DNA of 64,000 bases from Ligilactobacillus aviarius subsp. aviarius DSM 20655 (GTDB lineage Bacteria > Bacillota > Bacilli > Lactobacillales > Lactobacillaceae). Positions 28,220 through 37,392 of this stretch are shown here, one piece after another. A program made the translations under genes and the position numbers. The first letter of the stretch is position 1; each line of letters begins with the position of its first letter. The stretch covers positions 124,001-188,000 of the forward strand of contig NZ_AYZA01000016.1 in NCBI RefSeq assembly GCF_001436315.1, in the 5' to 3' direction. Below the pieces are notes generated by a model. The model worked only from the letters and a program-made list of their open reading frames with translations, was not told the origin of the DNA and did not search any database.

Positions 28220-28975
28220 TTAACCAAACCGACCATTCAAATAATCATCCGTTAATTTTTCTTTCGGTGTTAGGAACAATTCCTTGGTTTTGCCGGACTC
28301 GATCAAATCACCGTTTAAAAAGAAAGCTGTGTTATCTGAAATTCGCGAAGCCTGCTGCATGTTATGCGTCACAATAATGATCGTATAGTCTTTTTTTAAC
28401 TCAACCAATGTATCTTCAATTTTAGCATTTGAAACCGGATCAAGCGCGCTTGTTGGTTCATCCATCAAAATGACTTTCGGTTGCACGGCTAGAACCCGGG
28501 CAATGCAGATTCGCTGTTGCTGGCCGCCTGAAAATGCCAACGCATCCTTTTTTAAATTATCCTTAACTTCATCCCAAACCGCTGCTTTCCGTAAACTTTC
28601 TTCAACGATTTGATCAATTACTTGTTTATCCTTAATTCCCTTTAATTTTAATCCAAAAGCAATGTTATCATAAACCGATAACGGAAAGGGATTCGGCTGC
28701 TGAAAAACCATTCCGACTTCTTTGCGGAGTTTAACAACATCCATTCGCGGGCTATAAATGTCTTCTCCTTGAAGCTTAAAGCTCCCCGTAATCGTAACAT
28801 TCTCAATCAAGTCATTCATTCGATTCAAGCATCGTAAAAAAGTTGACTTGCCGCATCCCGAAGGACCAATCAACGCCGTGATCTGATTCTCATCAAATCC
28901 AATGTCAAAGCCATGCAAGGCTTCTTTTTTCCCATAATACAAGTGAACATTTTCTGCTGTCATGATCTGCGTCAT
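28220..28975 (-). CDS. pstB2: Phosphate ABC transporter ATP-binding protein PstB (second copy)
   Basis: 251 residues. Walker A GPSGCGKS, signature [10 protein letters not shown], Walker [15 protein letters not shown]-loop [10 protein letters not shown]. Start moved to ATG 28975, nine bases after AGGAGG; an in-frame TTG at 28996 overlaps the previous gene and this SD. Energises phosphate import by PstCA. A second PstB is common in lactobacilli and streptococci. Confidence 0.95.
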   Translation of the reverse strand: MTQIMTAENVHLYYGKKEALHGFDIGFDENQITALIGPSGCGKSTFLRCLNRMNDLIENVTITGSFKLQGEDIYSPRMDVVKLRKEVGMVFQQPNPFPLSVYDNIAFGLKLKGIKDKQVIDQIVEESLRKAAVWDEVKDNLKKDALAFSGGQQQRICIARVLAVQPKVILMDEPTSALDPVSNAKIEDTLVELKKDYTIIIVTHNMQQASRISDNTAFFLNGDLIESGKTKELFLTPKEKLTDDYLNGRFG

Positions 28976-28988
28976 TGAAATGCACCTC

Positions 28989-29777
28989 CTAGCCAAAGTT
29001 TCCAGAAACGTAATCTTCGGTCATTTGCACGTGCGGCGCAGTGAAAATTTGCGACGTTTCGTCAAATTCAACGATCTGTCCCAGATTAAAGAAAACCGTA
29101 TAGTCACTGCTGCGGGAAGCTTGCTGCATGTTATGCGTCACAATGATAATCGTGTACTTCTGCTTTAATTCCTGCAATGTATCTTCCACTTTCCGCGTCG
29201 AAACCGGATCAAGCCCGCTCGTTGGTTCATCAAGCAATAAAATATCGGGTTCCATTGCAATTGCCCGGGCAATACATAACCGTTGCTGCTGGCCGCCTGA
29301 AAGCTGCTTGCCGTTTTTATCAAGCGAATCCTTGACTTCATCCCATAGTGCAACTGCTTGAAGACTTTCTTTGACCTTTTGATCTAAAACGGATTGATCT
29401 TTAACCCCGTGATACTTTAACGCATACGTAATGTTTTCCCGAATCGATTTATAAAACGGATTAGGGTGTTGGAATACCATTCCGATATGCTTTCGCAACT
29501 CATAAATATTAATTTGATCGTTGTTAATGTCCAATCCATGATACAGGATTTGACCTTCAACCCGGGCGATTCCATCATTCATTCGGTTCAATGAACGTAA
29601 AAAGGTTGATTTTCCGCATCCCGAAGGACCAATCAACGCCGTGATCTGGTGTTGAGGAAACTCAATCGTTCCTTCGGCAAAGGCCTTTTTATCGCCGTAA
29701 TAAACTGCCAGATCTTGCGTTTTCAATGCAACCGGCGTTTCAATTTTTTTAATGTATTTTTCTGTAATTTCCATCAT
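28989..29777 (-). CDS. pstB1: Phosphate ABC transporter ATP-binding protein PstB (first copy)
   Basis: 262 residues with Walker [31 protein letters not shown] and the H-loop. It is longer at the N-terminus than its paralogue by about 12 residues. The start ATG overlaps the pstA stop. The two PstB proteins may form a heterodimer or be alternatives. Confidence 0.95.
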   Translation of the reverse strand: MMEITEKYIKKIETPVALKTQDLAVYYGDKKAFAEGTIEFPQHQITALIGPSGCGKSTFLRSLNRMNDGIARVEGQILYHGLDINNDQINIYELRKHIGMVFQHPNPFYKSIRENITYALKYHGVKDQSVLDQKVKESLQAVALWDEVKDSLDKNGKQLSGGQQQRLCIARAIAMEPDILLLDEPTSGLDPVSTRKVEDTLQELKQKYTIIIVTHNMQQASRSSDYTVFFNLGQIVEFDETSQIFTAPHVQMTEDYVSGNFG

Positions 29778-30673
29778 TACCGTTCCTTATCTGTTGCCGT
29801 TAATTTCCGATAAACCACGTTTCCTAACCGCCGCGCACCAAAATTGAAAATCAAAATTACAATAATCAAGACTGCTGCTGAGCCGCTTGAAACTTGGTGG
29901 GCATCGGGCAAAATTGACTCCGTGTTGACCTTCCAAATGTGAACCGCCAACGTTTCTGCTGGACGGAAAATATTCAAGGGACTGGTTGGCGAAAATGGAT
30001 TCCAATTAGCGTAATTAATAACTGAATTACTTTGTCCGGCCGTAAAGATCAATGCGGCGGCTTCCCCAAAGATCCGGCCGGCACTTAAAATCACGCCGGT
30101 CAAGATTTTAGGTAATGCACACGGAAAAACAATTCCCATGATCGTTTTCCACTTTGAAATTCCAAGTGCGACTCCTGCTTGCCGCTGATCAAGCGGAACT
30201 GCCCGAAACGCATCTTCAATACTGCGGGTCAATAACGGCAAGTTGAAAAAGGTAAGGGTGATTGCTCCGGAAATAATTGAAAATCCAATTTGAAATTTAA
30301 TTACAAATAACAAATAGCCAAATAATCCCACAACGATCGATGGCAATGAGCTTAAAAGTTCAATGATCGTTCGTAAAAGGCTTGTAAACCAGTTATCCTT
30401 TGCATATTCGGCAAGGTAGATTCCAACGCCCAACGCAATTGGAAATGAAATCAGCGTTGTTAAAAGTAAAATATATACCGAGTTAAAGATTTGATCTCGA
30501 ATTCCGCCACCGGCTTCAAATGATTGGCTCACGCTCGTTAGAAAGTGCCATGACATTCCCGGTAACCCGGTGATCAAAATATACCCGATCAGGAACAGCA
30601 AAAGAATTACCAGTAATCCAACTGATCCATAAATAACGTGTTTCGCGATGCGACTTGTTTTTTTCGGATTCAT
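29777..30673 (-). CDS. pstA: Phosphate ABC transporter permease PstA
   Basis: 298 residues, six TM helices, with the EAA-type coupling motif in QAGVALGISKWKTIMGIVFPCALPKILTG. Pairs with PstC in the membrane. The start overlaps the pstC stop by one base (TAATG). Confidence 0.94.
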   Translation of the reverse strand: MNPKKTSRIAKHVIYGSVGLLVILLLFLIGYILITGLPGMSWHFLTSVSQSFEAGGGIRDQIFNSVYILLLTTLISFPIALGVGIYLAEYAKDNWFTSLLRTIIELLSSLPSIVVGLFGYLLFVIKFQIGFSIISGAITLTFFNLPLLTRSIEDAFRAVPLDQRQAGVALGISKWKTIMGIVFPCALPKILTGVILSAGRIFGEAAALIFTAGQSNSVINYANWNPFSPTSPLNIFRPAETLAVHIWKVNTESILPDAHQVSSGSAAVLIIVILIFNFGARRLGNVVYRKLTATDKER

Positions 30674-31575
30674 TACTTAATTACTCCTTCCCGGGTAATT
30701 ACCCTGATCAACAAGTTGAAGACCAGTGACATCAATAATAGAACCAATGCCAGTGACCATAATGCATTGTTTGAGACCGTTCCTAAAACCGTATTTCCCA
30801 TTTGACTGGTCAACTGACTGGTCAGCGTTGCGGTCGGGGTTCCAAGTCCTTCCGGCATTAAAACGGCATTTCCAATTACCATTTGCACCGCAAGTGCTTC
30901 CCCGAAGGCCCGGGTCATTCCAAAAATGATCGCCGTTAAAATTCCTGGAAGCGCGGCCCGTAAAACGATTTTATAAATTGCCTGCCATTTAGTTGCTCCC
31001 AACGCCAAGGCTGCTTGCCGATAACTGACCGGAATTGCCTTTAAGCTGTCAGCCGTTAATGAAATCACGGTCGGCAAAATCATTACGAATAACACCAATG
31101 TTCCGGCTAAAATTCCAAATCCCGTGCCACCGATCAATTTCCGCACTAACGGCACAACGACCATTAATCCAATATAGCCGTACACAACGGATGGAATTCC
31201 GACAAGTAGTTCGATTACCGCTCGTAATGCCTTGGTTCCTTTCCGCGGTGCATATTCAGTCATAAAAATGGCTACCCCGATTGCAAACGGCGTTGCAAGG
31301 ATCGCCGCTAAAATCGTGACTAAAAACGAAGTTACGATCATCGGCAAAGCGCCGATCTGGTGATGCCCCGGATTCCACTGTTTGCCCGTTAAAAACTGAG
31401 TTAAACTCAGATAATTTTGCGTAAAGGTGGCCGTTCCCCGATTGATAATGAAGTATAAAATTGAAACGATCAAAACAATGATCAGGCTCAGGCAGGCGTA
31501 ACATAAAATTTTTCCCCGTCGATCTTCCGTTGTCTGCTTTGACTTGCTGAGTAGCTTTTGTTTAATGTCATCCAT
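30673..31575 (-). CDS. pstC: Phosphate ABC transporter permease PstC
   Basis: 300 residues, six TM helices, with an N-terminal cytoplasmic stretch and the EAA motif QAALALGATKWQAIYKIVLRAALPGILTA. Its ATG directly follows the pstS stop, with AAAGGAGGG inside pstS. Confidence 0.94.
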   Translation of the reverse strand: MDDIKQKLLSKSKQTTEDRRGKILCYACLSLIIVLIVSILYFIINRGTATFTQNYLSLTQFLTGKQWNPGHHQIGALPMIVTSFLVTILAAILATPFAIGVAIFMTEYAPRKGTKALRAVIELLVGIPSVVYGYIGLMVVVPLVRKLIGGTGFGILAGTLVLFVMILPTVISLTADSLKAIPVSYRQAALALGATKWQAIYKIVLRAALPGILTAIIFGMTRAFGEALAVQMVIGNAVLMPEGLGTPTATLTSQLTSQMGNTVLGTVSNNALWSLALVLLLMSLVFNLLIRVITREGVIK

Positions 31576-32445
31576 TTATTGACCCTCCTTTACCGGTGTA
31601 ACTTTGCCGTCAATCGCTTTTTTGACCTGCATATCATGAATACTGATATATTTCATTTCTTTAACCATCTTGCGTTGAACCGGAGCTGAAAGCATATATT
31701 TCAAAAATTGCTTAGTTTCGCCTGTCGGCTGTCCCTTGGTATACATGTGTTCATAGGACCAGATTTTCCATTTATTCGTTGCGACATTTTGCGTTGTCGG
31801 CTGAATTCCATCGATTTTTAACGGATGAATTCCCTGACTTCGAAGATATGCAAATGAAATATAACTGATTGCGCCCGGAGTGTTAGTAACGATCTGCTGA
31901 ACCGTTCCGTTTGAATCCTGTTCCTGTGCATTCATCATTTCTTGGCCATTCATCACATCGTTTTCGAAAGTAACGCGCGTCCCGCTTCCCTTTGAACGGT
32001 TAATGACCACAATTTTCTGATTTTGACCCCCAAGCTGTTTCCAGTTAGTGATCTTTCCTTCAAAAATTGCCCGAAGTTGCTGCATCGTCACGTTTTTAAC
32101 CTTTACTTTCTGATTCACGATTGGCGCGATCCCCGCTACTGCAACTTTATGATCGACTAGTTCATTTGCCCGGATTCCGCTTTGTTGTTGGGCAAACACA
32201 TCTGAATCGCCGATTTGGACGGCGCCTTCCTGAACCTGGCTTAAGCCGGTACCCGAACCGCCGCCTTGAACGGTGATATTACCGTCATGTTTCTTTTCAT
32301 ATTCGGTTGCGGCCTTTTCAACAAGCGGCTGTAAGGCCGTTGAACCGACAACCGTGATTTTGTTTTGCGGCTGATTACCGCACCCGCTCAAAAGTAAAAG
32401 TAATCCTCCAAGCAAAAATAACTGGCTAAACCTTTTCTTCTTCAC
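31576..32445 (-). CDS. pstS: Phosphate-binding lipoprotein PstS
   Basis: 289 residues if started at GTG 32445, which has AAAGAGGG upstream; the in-frame ATG at 32550 lies within the PHO box region and is rejected. Lipobox LLLLLSGC gives a lipid-anchored substrate-binding protein. The phosphate-binding motifs VVGSTALQPL and GGGSGTGLSQVQEGAVQIGDSD and RSKGSGTR are intact. It captures phosphate outside the cell for PstCAB. Confidence 0.93.
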   Translation of the reverse strand: MKKKRFSQLFLLGGLLLLLSGCGNQPQNKITVVGSTALQPLVEKAATEYEKKHDGNITVQGGGSGTGLSQVQEGAVQIGDSDVFAQQQSGIRANELVDHKVAVAGIAPIVNQKVKVKNVTMQQLRAIFEGKITNWKQLGGQNQKIVVINRSKGSGTRVTFENDVMNGQEMMNAQEQDSNGTVQQIVTNTPGAISYISFAYLRSQGIHPLKIDGIQPTTQNVATNKWKIWSYEHMYTKGQPTGETKQFLKYMLSAPVQRKMVKEMKYISIHDMQVKKAIDGKVTPVKEGQ

Positions 32446-32481
32446 TTTCCGTCCCTCTTTCCGTTCGTTAAGCTTACTTTT

Positions 32482-32546
32482 AATGTACCGGAGAGATGTA
32501 AAGTTCAAATCGATTTCATGTAAAGGCAATGTAAATGTTTTGTAAA
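32482..32546 (-). promoter_or_regulatory. PHO box and promoter of the pst operon
   Basis: Four minus-strand TTTACA hexamers (plus-strand TGTAAA) start at 32497, 32519, 32530 and 32541, all in an 11-bp register, as in PhoP boxes of Bacillus (TTAACA-like repeats every 11 bp). Downstream lie TTTGAA (32509-32504), a 16-bp spacer and TACATT (32487-32482), so three repeats sit upstream of -35 for activation and one lies inside the promoter spacer. Confidence 0.7.
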
Positions 32547-32609
32547 TCATTATGATTTTCGTGATCCATATGGAATAATAATGATAGATATTGAGTGGAG
32601 GTGAATTTG

Positions 32610-33425
32610 GTGCAAGAGCGGCTGATTTTAGTTACTAAAAAATTACCATTGTTTATGAAATTAAATACCTATTGTAACGATCATGGTTGGATGGTTTATA
32701 ACACGACGGATCCAGAAGAAACTCTCGATTTTATCAATCATCGGCACGTTGCCGGGATCATTTATGACCTTGATGCCGCTTCACCTGAAGTCACCCTTTC
32801 GCTTATTAAAAAGATCCGGGAATCATTTAATAAGCCGATCTTAACGTTGACTGCTAAAAAAGATTTTGAATATGAAATGAAGCTTTTTGGGTTGCACGTC
32901 GATGATTACATTGTTGAGCCATATGAATACGAAGAGGTTATTGTTCGCATGCAACAGTGTCTTTGGGGTCGAACCATTCAAACTTCCCAACAGCCACCAG
33001 AATTGATCAATCAGAAGATTGATGTTGATGATTCTCTGATTGCGGAATATCTTGCTCCCGAAGAGCATTCTTCCCATCCGCATCATCATCACAACCACCT
33101 TCAACTTGATGACCTTTTGCTCGACATTGACCATTACCGGGTTTTAAAGAATAACGAAGATCTCGGATTAACACCAAAAGAATTTAAACTCCTTTATTTC
33201 CTTGTTAAAAATAGAGGACAGGTTATTTCACGTGAACAGCTACTGCGCGGCGTTTGGAATTATAATGATGATTTAGGAACTTCTCGAATCGTTGATATTC
33301 ACATCAGTCATCTTCGCGATAAAATCGAACCGGATCCACACCATCCGAAATACATTAAAACGGTTCGCGGATTTGGGTACACCTTTGAAGGGCAAGAATT
33401 GAAAATTGTTAAGGATAATAAATAA
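32610..33425 (+). CDS. OmpR/PhoB-type response regulator with a degenerate receiver, divergent from pst
   Basis: 271 residues from GTG 32610, eight bases after GGAGG (TTG 32607 is also possible). Receiver about 4-118: the acceptor Asp53 (IIYDLD) and Thr81 are kept, but the acidic pair after strand 1 is VTKK and the conserved Lys before Pro is Glu103 (DDYIVEP). A linker with HSSHPHHHHNH (153-163) follows, then an intact winged-helix domain (LTPKEFKLLYFLV...IVDIHISHLRDKI...VRGFGYTF). No histidine kinase is adjacent. Position suggests control of pst; it may bind the TTTACA repeats without classical phosphorylation. Confidence 0.8.
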   Translation: MQERLILVTKKLPLFMKLNTYCNDHGWMVYNTTDPEETLDFINHRHVAGIIYDLDAASPEVTLSLIKKIRESFNKPILTLTAKKDFEYEMKLFGLHVDDYIVEPYEYEEVIVRMQQCLWGRTIQTSQQPPELINQKIDVDDSLIAEYLAPEEHSSHPHHHHNHLQLDDLLLDIDHYRVLKNNEDLGLTPKEFKLLYFLVKNRGQVISREQLLRGVWNYNDDLGTSRIVDIHISHLRDKIEPDPHHPKYIKTVRGFGYTFEGQELKIVKDNK

Positions 33426-33453
33426 GCTGTGCTTAACCCTTAAGCACAGCTTT
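33424..33453 (+). terminator. Terminator of the response-regulator gene
   Basis: AAGCTGTGCTTAA-CCC-TTAAGCACAGCTT, 13-bp stem followed by T; a parS-like site begins at its end. Confidence 0.85.
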
Positions 33454-33469
33454 TGTTTCATGTGAAACT
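33454..33469. other. parS-like ParB-binding site
   Basis: TGTTTCATGTGAAACT: same as the 3039 site except for the last base. Intergenic, between convergent genes. Confidence 0.6.
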
Positions 33470-33474
33470 CATTT

Positions 33475-33801
33475 TTAATCTGTAAATTTAACGGCTGTTC
33501 CGTATGCTACAACGGATTGCATATCGCCGCCGATCGAGCCGGAATCAAAGCGCATCATGACAACCGCGTCAGCATCAACATCGATTGCTTCCTGTTTTAA
33601 CCGTTCAATTGCTTTTTCACGTGATTCATGAAGCATATTAGTATATGCCTTGATTTCCCCACCGACGATATTTTTCATGCTTGCTCCAAAATTGCTAAAC
33701 ATGTTTTTCGATTGGGTCGTCACTCCAAAAACTTCCCCAATAACTTCGTATGAACGTCCCGGAATATTTTCCGTTGTTGAAATTAAAATCTCTTTGCTCA
33801 T
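33475..33801 (-). CDS. YbjQ-family (UPF0145) heavy-metal-binding-domain protein
   Basis: 108 residues if started at ATG 33801, which has AGAGGAGG upstream. Contains the family core [46 protein letters not shown] and [12 protein letters not shown]. Family members form pentameric barrels; the biochemical role is not established. A longer in-frame extension upstream is rejected because it runs through the SD. Confidence 0.85.
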   Translation of the reverse strand: MSKEILISTTENIPGRSYEVIGEVFGVTTQSKNMFSNFGASMKNIVGGEIKAYTNMLHESREKAIERLKQEAIDVDADAVVMMRFDSGSIGGDMQSVVAYGTAVKFTD

Positions 33802-33951
33802 TCTTTTTTCCTCCTCTAAAAGTTGATTCAATTTTACCAAATAGGATGGCAAATTGCACGCTAATTCTTTCAGAAAATGTTTAAGTTACTCAGTTATTTT
33901 TCACAAAGGAATTTCGTCAATTTGAAAATTAATTTTTATTTTTGCATAAAA

Positions 33952-33978
33952 AAAACTCCGCAGATTAAACTGCGGAGA
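33952..33978 (-). terminator. Intrinsic terminator, minus strand
   Basis: CTCCGCAG-loop-CTGCGGAG hairpin with a run of eight T on the minus strand. It lies 280 bp beyond the stop of the peptide symporter gene, so it ends either a long 3' UTR of that gene or a separate small RNA. Confidence 0.75.
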
Positions 33979-33995
33979 AAAAAGGAGTATATTTT

Positions 33996-34160
33996 ATGAA
34001 ATCTCAAAGGGGAAGCTTGAGTTTCATGATTTGTAATCAACTACTTTTCAGGGGAGAAAAAGTAATGAAAATGTTTCGGCCTTTTCTATCAGGCTATGAA
34101 TATAATCTACAACCAAATTGTGAATTTTCTGTGAAGATTACGTCGTGTAACACCTTTTAA
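33996..34160 (+). CDS. Candidate 54-residue small ORF (hypothetical)
   Basis: Starts MKSQRGSLSFMICNQ and ends ITSCNTF. AAAGGAG lies eight bases before ATG 33996; a second SD (GGGGAG) precedes an internal ATG at codon 24. I recognise no family. The start codon lies in a possible hairpin (ATGAAATCTCAA with TTGAGTTTCAT), so the segment may be a structured RNA rather than a gene. The remainder of the 460-bp gap (33802-34261) is AT-rich and shows nothing else. Confidence 0.3.
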   Translation: MKSQRGSLSFMICNQLLFRGEKVMKMFRPFLSGYEYNLQPNCEFSVKITSCNTF

Positions 34161-34261
34161 AGTTTAAGATTTCATTAAGAAAATGGATTTTCAACCTCTT
34201 TTTTAATTTTTCAGTAATTTACATCTTTAACGATTCAACTGTAAACTATTTCATTAAATTT

Positions 34262-35749
34262 TTAGTCAACGCCTTCCATCAACGTGTGAATCTTCTTTAC
34301 AAAGAAGACCAGAATAATTCCAAAGATAATACTTACCGCTCCGATTGCAAGGAAGTACGGAACTTCAGTTGCTGATGAGTAATATTTAACAATTTGAGAG
34401 TTAATTGCTTGTCCGGCCGCATCCGCTAAGAACCACATACTCATCATTTGAGAACGGAAAGCCTTGGGAGCTAACTTCGTTGTCACCGATAATCCAATTG
34501 GTGAAATCAACATTTCCCCAATTTCAACGATGAACCATGAACCAACCAGCCAAAACGGACTGACACGCCCTTGCGTTCCATCTAAGATTCCTGGAAGAGC
34601 CATCCAAACATATGATAGCCCGGCAAAAATCAGCCCGGCAGCGAATTTTCCTGGCGCACTCGGCTGCTTCTTCCAATGATTCCATAACCATACAAAAAGC
34701 GGCGTTAAAATCATGATAAACAACGGATTAAGCGTTTGGAAGTTGGAAGCTGCAAAATTCCAGCTCCCAATATGTAAAACGGTCCGGTTTTCAGCAAAGA
34801 GCGCTAAAACCACTGATCCTGATTCTTCAATTGCCCAGAAAATCGCAGCCGCAATAAATAACGGAATGTAGGCGCGAACCCGTGAGCGTTCAACCTTCGT
34901 AACCTTTTGACTGCGAAGCATGATCACAAAGTAAACAATTGGAAGAGCAACCGCAATCACCGTGATTAATGTAATGATGTTATCAATGTTTAATGCATGA
35001 AATGCGGCCATAATTCCAAGAACTACCGCAAAGGCAATCACGCCGATTACTGACCCGCGAACAACGTTTTTTAAACTTTGCTGATCAATGGGATCTTTCG
35101 GATGCAAACTTGAATCTGATAAATATTTTTTTCCTTCTAAATAGTATTGAACCAGGCCGATGAACATTCCAATTGCGGCTAAGGCAAATCCGGCATGGAA
35201 ATTCATGTTTCCTGAATGCCCAAACAAGTTTGCCACAAACGGAACTGCCCATGGTGCAATCGCTGCTCCCAAGTTAATTCCGAAAACGAAAATGTTAAAT
35301 CCTGCATCCCGGCGCCGATCGCCTTCAGAATACAAATCACCGACCATGTCAGAAACATTCGGCTTCAATAACCCTGTCCCAATTACGATCAACGCAATTG
35401 AAGTATATAGGGCTGCCTGACCGAATGGAAGGGACAATGCAATATGCCCGAACATAATGAAAACCCCGCCGATAAAAACGGTCTTCCGGCTTCCCCAAAC
35501 GCGGTCACTCAACCAACCGCCGACAACGCCGGCCATATATACAAGCGAACCGTAAATCGCCATGATCGAAGCAGCTGTTCCCTGATCGATTCCAAGGCCA
35601 CCTTTCGAAATGGCAAAGTACATATAAAATAGCAAAATTGCCCGCATTCCATAGTAACTGAACCGTTCCCATACCTCAGTTGAAAACAGGGTTGCTAAAC
35701 CGCGCGGCTGTCCAAAAAACTCTTTTTGTGGTTGATCTTGTTCTTTCAC
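34262..35749 (-). CDS. dtpT: Di-/tripeptide:proton symporter, POT/PTR family
   Basis: 495 residues, about 14 TM helices. The N-terminal TEVWERFSYYGMRAILLFYM contains the PTR2 signature with the ExxER-like proton-coupling motif; MVGDLYSEGDRRRDAGFNIFVFGINLGA is the second family signature. Imports di- and tripeptides, feeding peptidases such as PepN. Starts at GTG 35749, seven bases after GGAG. Confidence 0.93.
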   Translation of the reverse strand: MKEQDQPQKEFFGQPRGLATLFSTEVWERFSYYGMRAILLFYMYFAISKGGLGIDQGTAASIMAIYGSLVYMAGVVGGWLSDRVWGSRKTVFIGGVFIMFGHIALSLPFGQAALYTSIALIVIGTGLLKPNVSDMVGDLYSEGDRRRDAGFNIFVFGINLGAAIAPWAVPFVANLFGHSGNMNFHAGFALAAIGMFIGLVQYYLEGKKYLSDSSLHPKDPIDQQSLKNVVRGSVIGVIAFAVVLGIMAAFHALNIDNIITLITVIAVALPIVYFVIMLRSQKVTKVERSRVRAYIPLFIAAAIFWAIEESGSVVLALFAENRTVLHIGSWNFAASNFQTLNPLFIMILTPLFVWLWNHWKKQPSAPGKFAAGLIFAGLSYVWMALPGILDGTQGRVSPFWLVGSWFIVEIGEMLISPIGLSVTTKLAPKAFRSQMMSMWFLADAAGQAINSQIVKYYSSATEVPYFLAIGAVSIIFGIILVFFVKKIHTLMEGVD

Positions 35750-35920
35750 ATCAATTCTCCAATCTTTCTGCCTTTTTAAACAACAATTTGTATATTTTTG
35801 ATTTTACCAAAAAAATTAGATTTTAACAATATAAAAATTAAAATTAAATTAGCAAAATGGACAAATACCCCGAAATTATCAGATTTATAAAATTAATTAT
35901 TATCTAATTTTAAGGCATAC

Positions 35921-35953
35921 AAAAAAGGCATGCCATCTGACATGCCTTTTACT
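35921..35953 (-). terminator. Terminator of rpsF-ssb-rpsR
   Basis: AAAAGGCATG / CATGCCTTTT hairpin with six T on the minus strand. Confidence 0.9.
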
Positions 35954-35969
35954 CGCTTTTAACGAATTA

Positions 35970-36206
35970 TTAGTCTTCAGCAACGAATGGTAATAAGCCC
36001 ATGATCCGTGCACGCTTAATAGCTGTTGTAAGCTTGCGTTGGTTCTTTGCGCTTGTACCTGTTACCCGACGAGGTAAGATCTTACCACGTTCTGAGATGA
36101 AACGACGTAATAAGTCTGTATCTTTGTAGTCAATGTATTCAATGTGGTTTGCTGCGATGTAGTCTACCTTACGGCGACGACGACCGCCACGACGTTGTTG
36201 TGCCAT
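35970..36206 (-). CDS. rpsR: 30S ribosomal protein S18
   Basis: 78 residues, the expected length, with basic N-terminus [18 protein letters not shown] and the conserved core [50 protein letters not shown]. Assembles with S6 on the 30S platform. Third gene of the rpsF-ssb-rpsR operon. Confidence 0.98.
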   Translation of the reverse strand: MAQQRRGGRRRRKVDYIAANHIEYIDYKDTDLLRRFISERGKILPRRVTGTSAKNQRKLTTAIKRARIMGLLPFVAED

Positions 36207-36227
36207 GTTGATTTCCCTCCTTGTTAA

Positions 36228-36821
36228 TTAGAATGGTAAATCATCATCTGAAATATCAATTGAGTTTCCATTATCTGCAAATGGATCATCATTGGTTGAA
36301 GCATCCTGACTGTTGTTGTCATTTGCGCTTCCTAAGTTGCCAGTTTGGACATTCCCATTGAAAGTTCCACCCTGGTTTGCGTTTCCACTTGGATTTGGAT
36401 TCCCAAACGGATTTCCGTTTCCAAATGATGAATTATTATTCATCGGAGCGCCTTGACCTTGTGCTTCTTCGGGATGTTCCCGGCGATACTGTTCTGACTG
36501 AGCCTTTGTTTCCAACAATGAGAAGTTGTCAACAACGACTTCTGTTACGTATACCCGAACTCCTTGTTGGTTTTCATATGAACGCGTTTGAAGCCGACCT
36601 TCAACCGCCACCATTGAACCTTTGTGGGTGAAGTTGGCAAAGTTTTCAGCCGCTTTCCGCCACATTACACAGTTAATAAAGTCTGCATCCCGGTCACCAT
36701 TTTGATTTGTAAACGGCCGTTCAACAGCAACTGTAAAGCTTGCAACCGCAGAGCCGGATTGGGTGTAACGTAAATCAGGATTCTTTGTTAATCGACCAAC
36801 GAGAACTACTCGATTAATCAC
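36228..36821 (-). CDS. ssb: Single-stranded DNA-binding protein
   Basis: 197 residues from GTG 36821, eight bases after AAAGGAGG and giving the usual [11 protein letters not shown] start; the ATG six bases upstream is too close to the SD. OB fold about 1-105, then a Gly/Asn/Gln-rich linker and the acidic protein-interaction tip DISDDDLPF. Tetramer coating ssDNA and recruiting repair and replication enzymes. Lies between rpsF and rpsR as in most Firmicutes. Confidence 0.97.
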   Translation of the reverse strand: MINRVVLVGRLTKNPDLRYTQSGSAVASFTVAVERPFTNQNGDRDADFINCVMWRKAAENFANFTHKGSMVAVEGRLQTRSYENQQGVRVYVTEVVVDNFSLLETKAQSEQYRREHPEEAQGQGAPMNNNSSFGNGNPFGNPNPSGNANQGGTFNGNVQTGNLGSANDNNSQDASTNDDPFADNGNSIDISDDDLPF

Positions 36822-36851
36822 GGTCATGACCTCCTTTATCGTTTTTCAATA

Positions 36852-37142
36852 TTAGTCTTCACGCTTTACGATCATGTGACGTAAAATACCGTCATTGATC
36901 TTTGAAAGACGATCAAATTCGTTGATTGCATCTGCGTTTTCAGCGTTAACGTTTACGATGTGGTACATACCTTCTGTGTAACCGTTAATTTCATATGCAA
37001 AACGACGCTTTGACCAATCCTTTGAATCAATAATTTCAGCACCATTGTCCTTTAAAACGTTGTCAAAACGTTCAACTAATTCATTCTTAGCTGCTTCATC
37101 AAGTGAAGGGTTGATGATGTATGTGATTTCATAATGTGTCAT
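36852..37142 (-). CDS. rpsF: 30S ribosomal protein S6
   Basis: 96 residues: [49 protein letters not shown] and the [10 protein letters not shown]-like end. ATG 37142 follows AAGGAGG. First gene of the operon; S6 with S18 often autoregulates this operon through the leader. Confidence 0.98.
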   Translation of the reverse strand: MTHYEITYIINPSLDEAAKNELVERFDNVLKDNGAEIIDSKDWSKRRFAYEINGYTEGMYHIVNVNAENADAINEFDRLSKINDGILRHMIVKRED

Positions 37143-37170
37143 AGTGTTTGCACCTCCTTATGGACTTTTG

Positions 37171-37197
37171 GTTCTTTTCCAAAAATGGTAAAAGAAC
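37171..37197 (-). promoter_or_regulatory. Leader stem-loop before rpsF
   Basis: GTTCTTTT-A-CCA-TTTT-TGG-AAAAGAAC forms an 11-bp hairpin ending 29 bases before the rpsF ATG. Possible S6:S18 autoregulatory site; the family CCG motif is not evident. Confidence 0.35.
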
Positions 37198-37392
37198 AAG
37201 GTATTACAAGTTATAAGTTTATCATTTAAGTTTTCGATTTGCAATAAGAATCGTAAATTCCGTTACAAATATATATTCGCAAATTAAGCTGCTTTTTTGA
37301 ACATTGAAAAATAAAAAAAGAAGAGTAAAATACTTTCAGGAAATTATCAAAATAAACAACGCCGGTGAGCGTTATTTTTGGAGGGAACTTTT

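Noticed and set aside
32446-32550. 35-codon N-terminal extension of pstS from ATG 32550
   Set aside because: It would be encoded by the TTTACA repeats and promoter; the GTG at 32445 has a good SD and gives a normal lipoprotein signal peptide.
33226-33242. TTTCACGTGAA core inside the response-regulator gene
   Set aside because: The central 11 bases fit parS, but the outer arms fail at four positions; too weak without binding data.
37352-37380. Hairpin AACGC-CGGTGA-GCGTT before the MFS gene as a riboswitch
   Set aside because: Only a 5-bp stem, no upstream aptamer-like structure; not enough to call regulatory.
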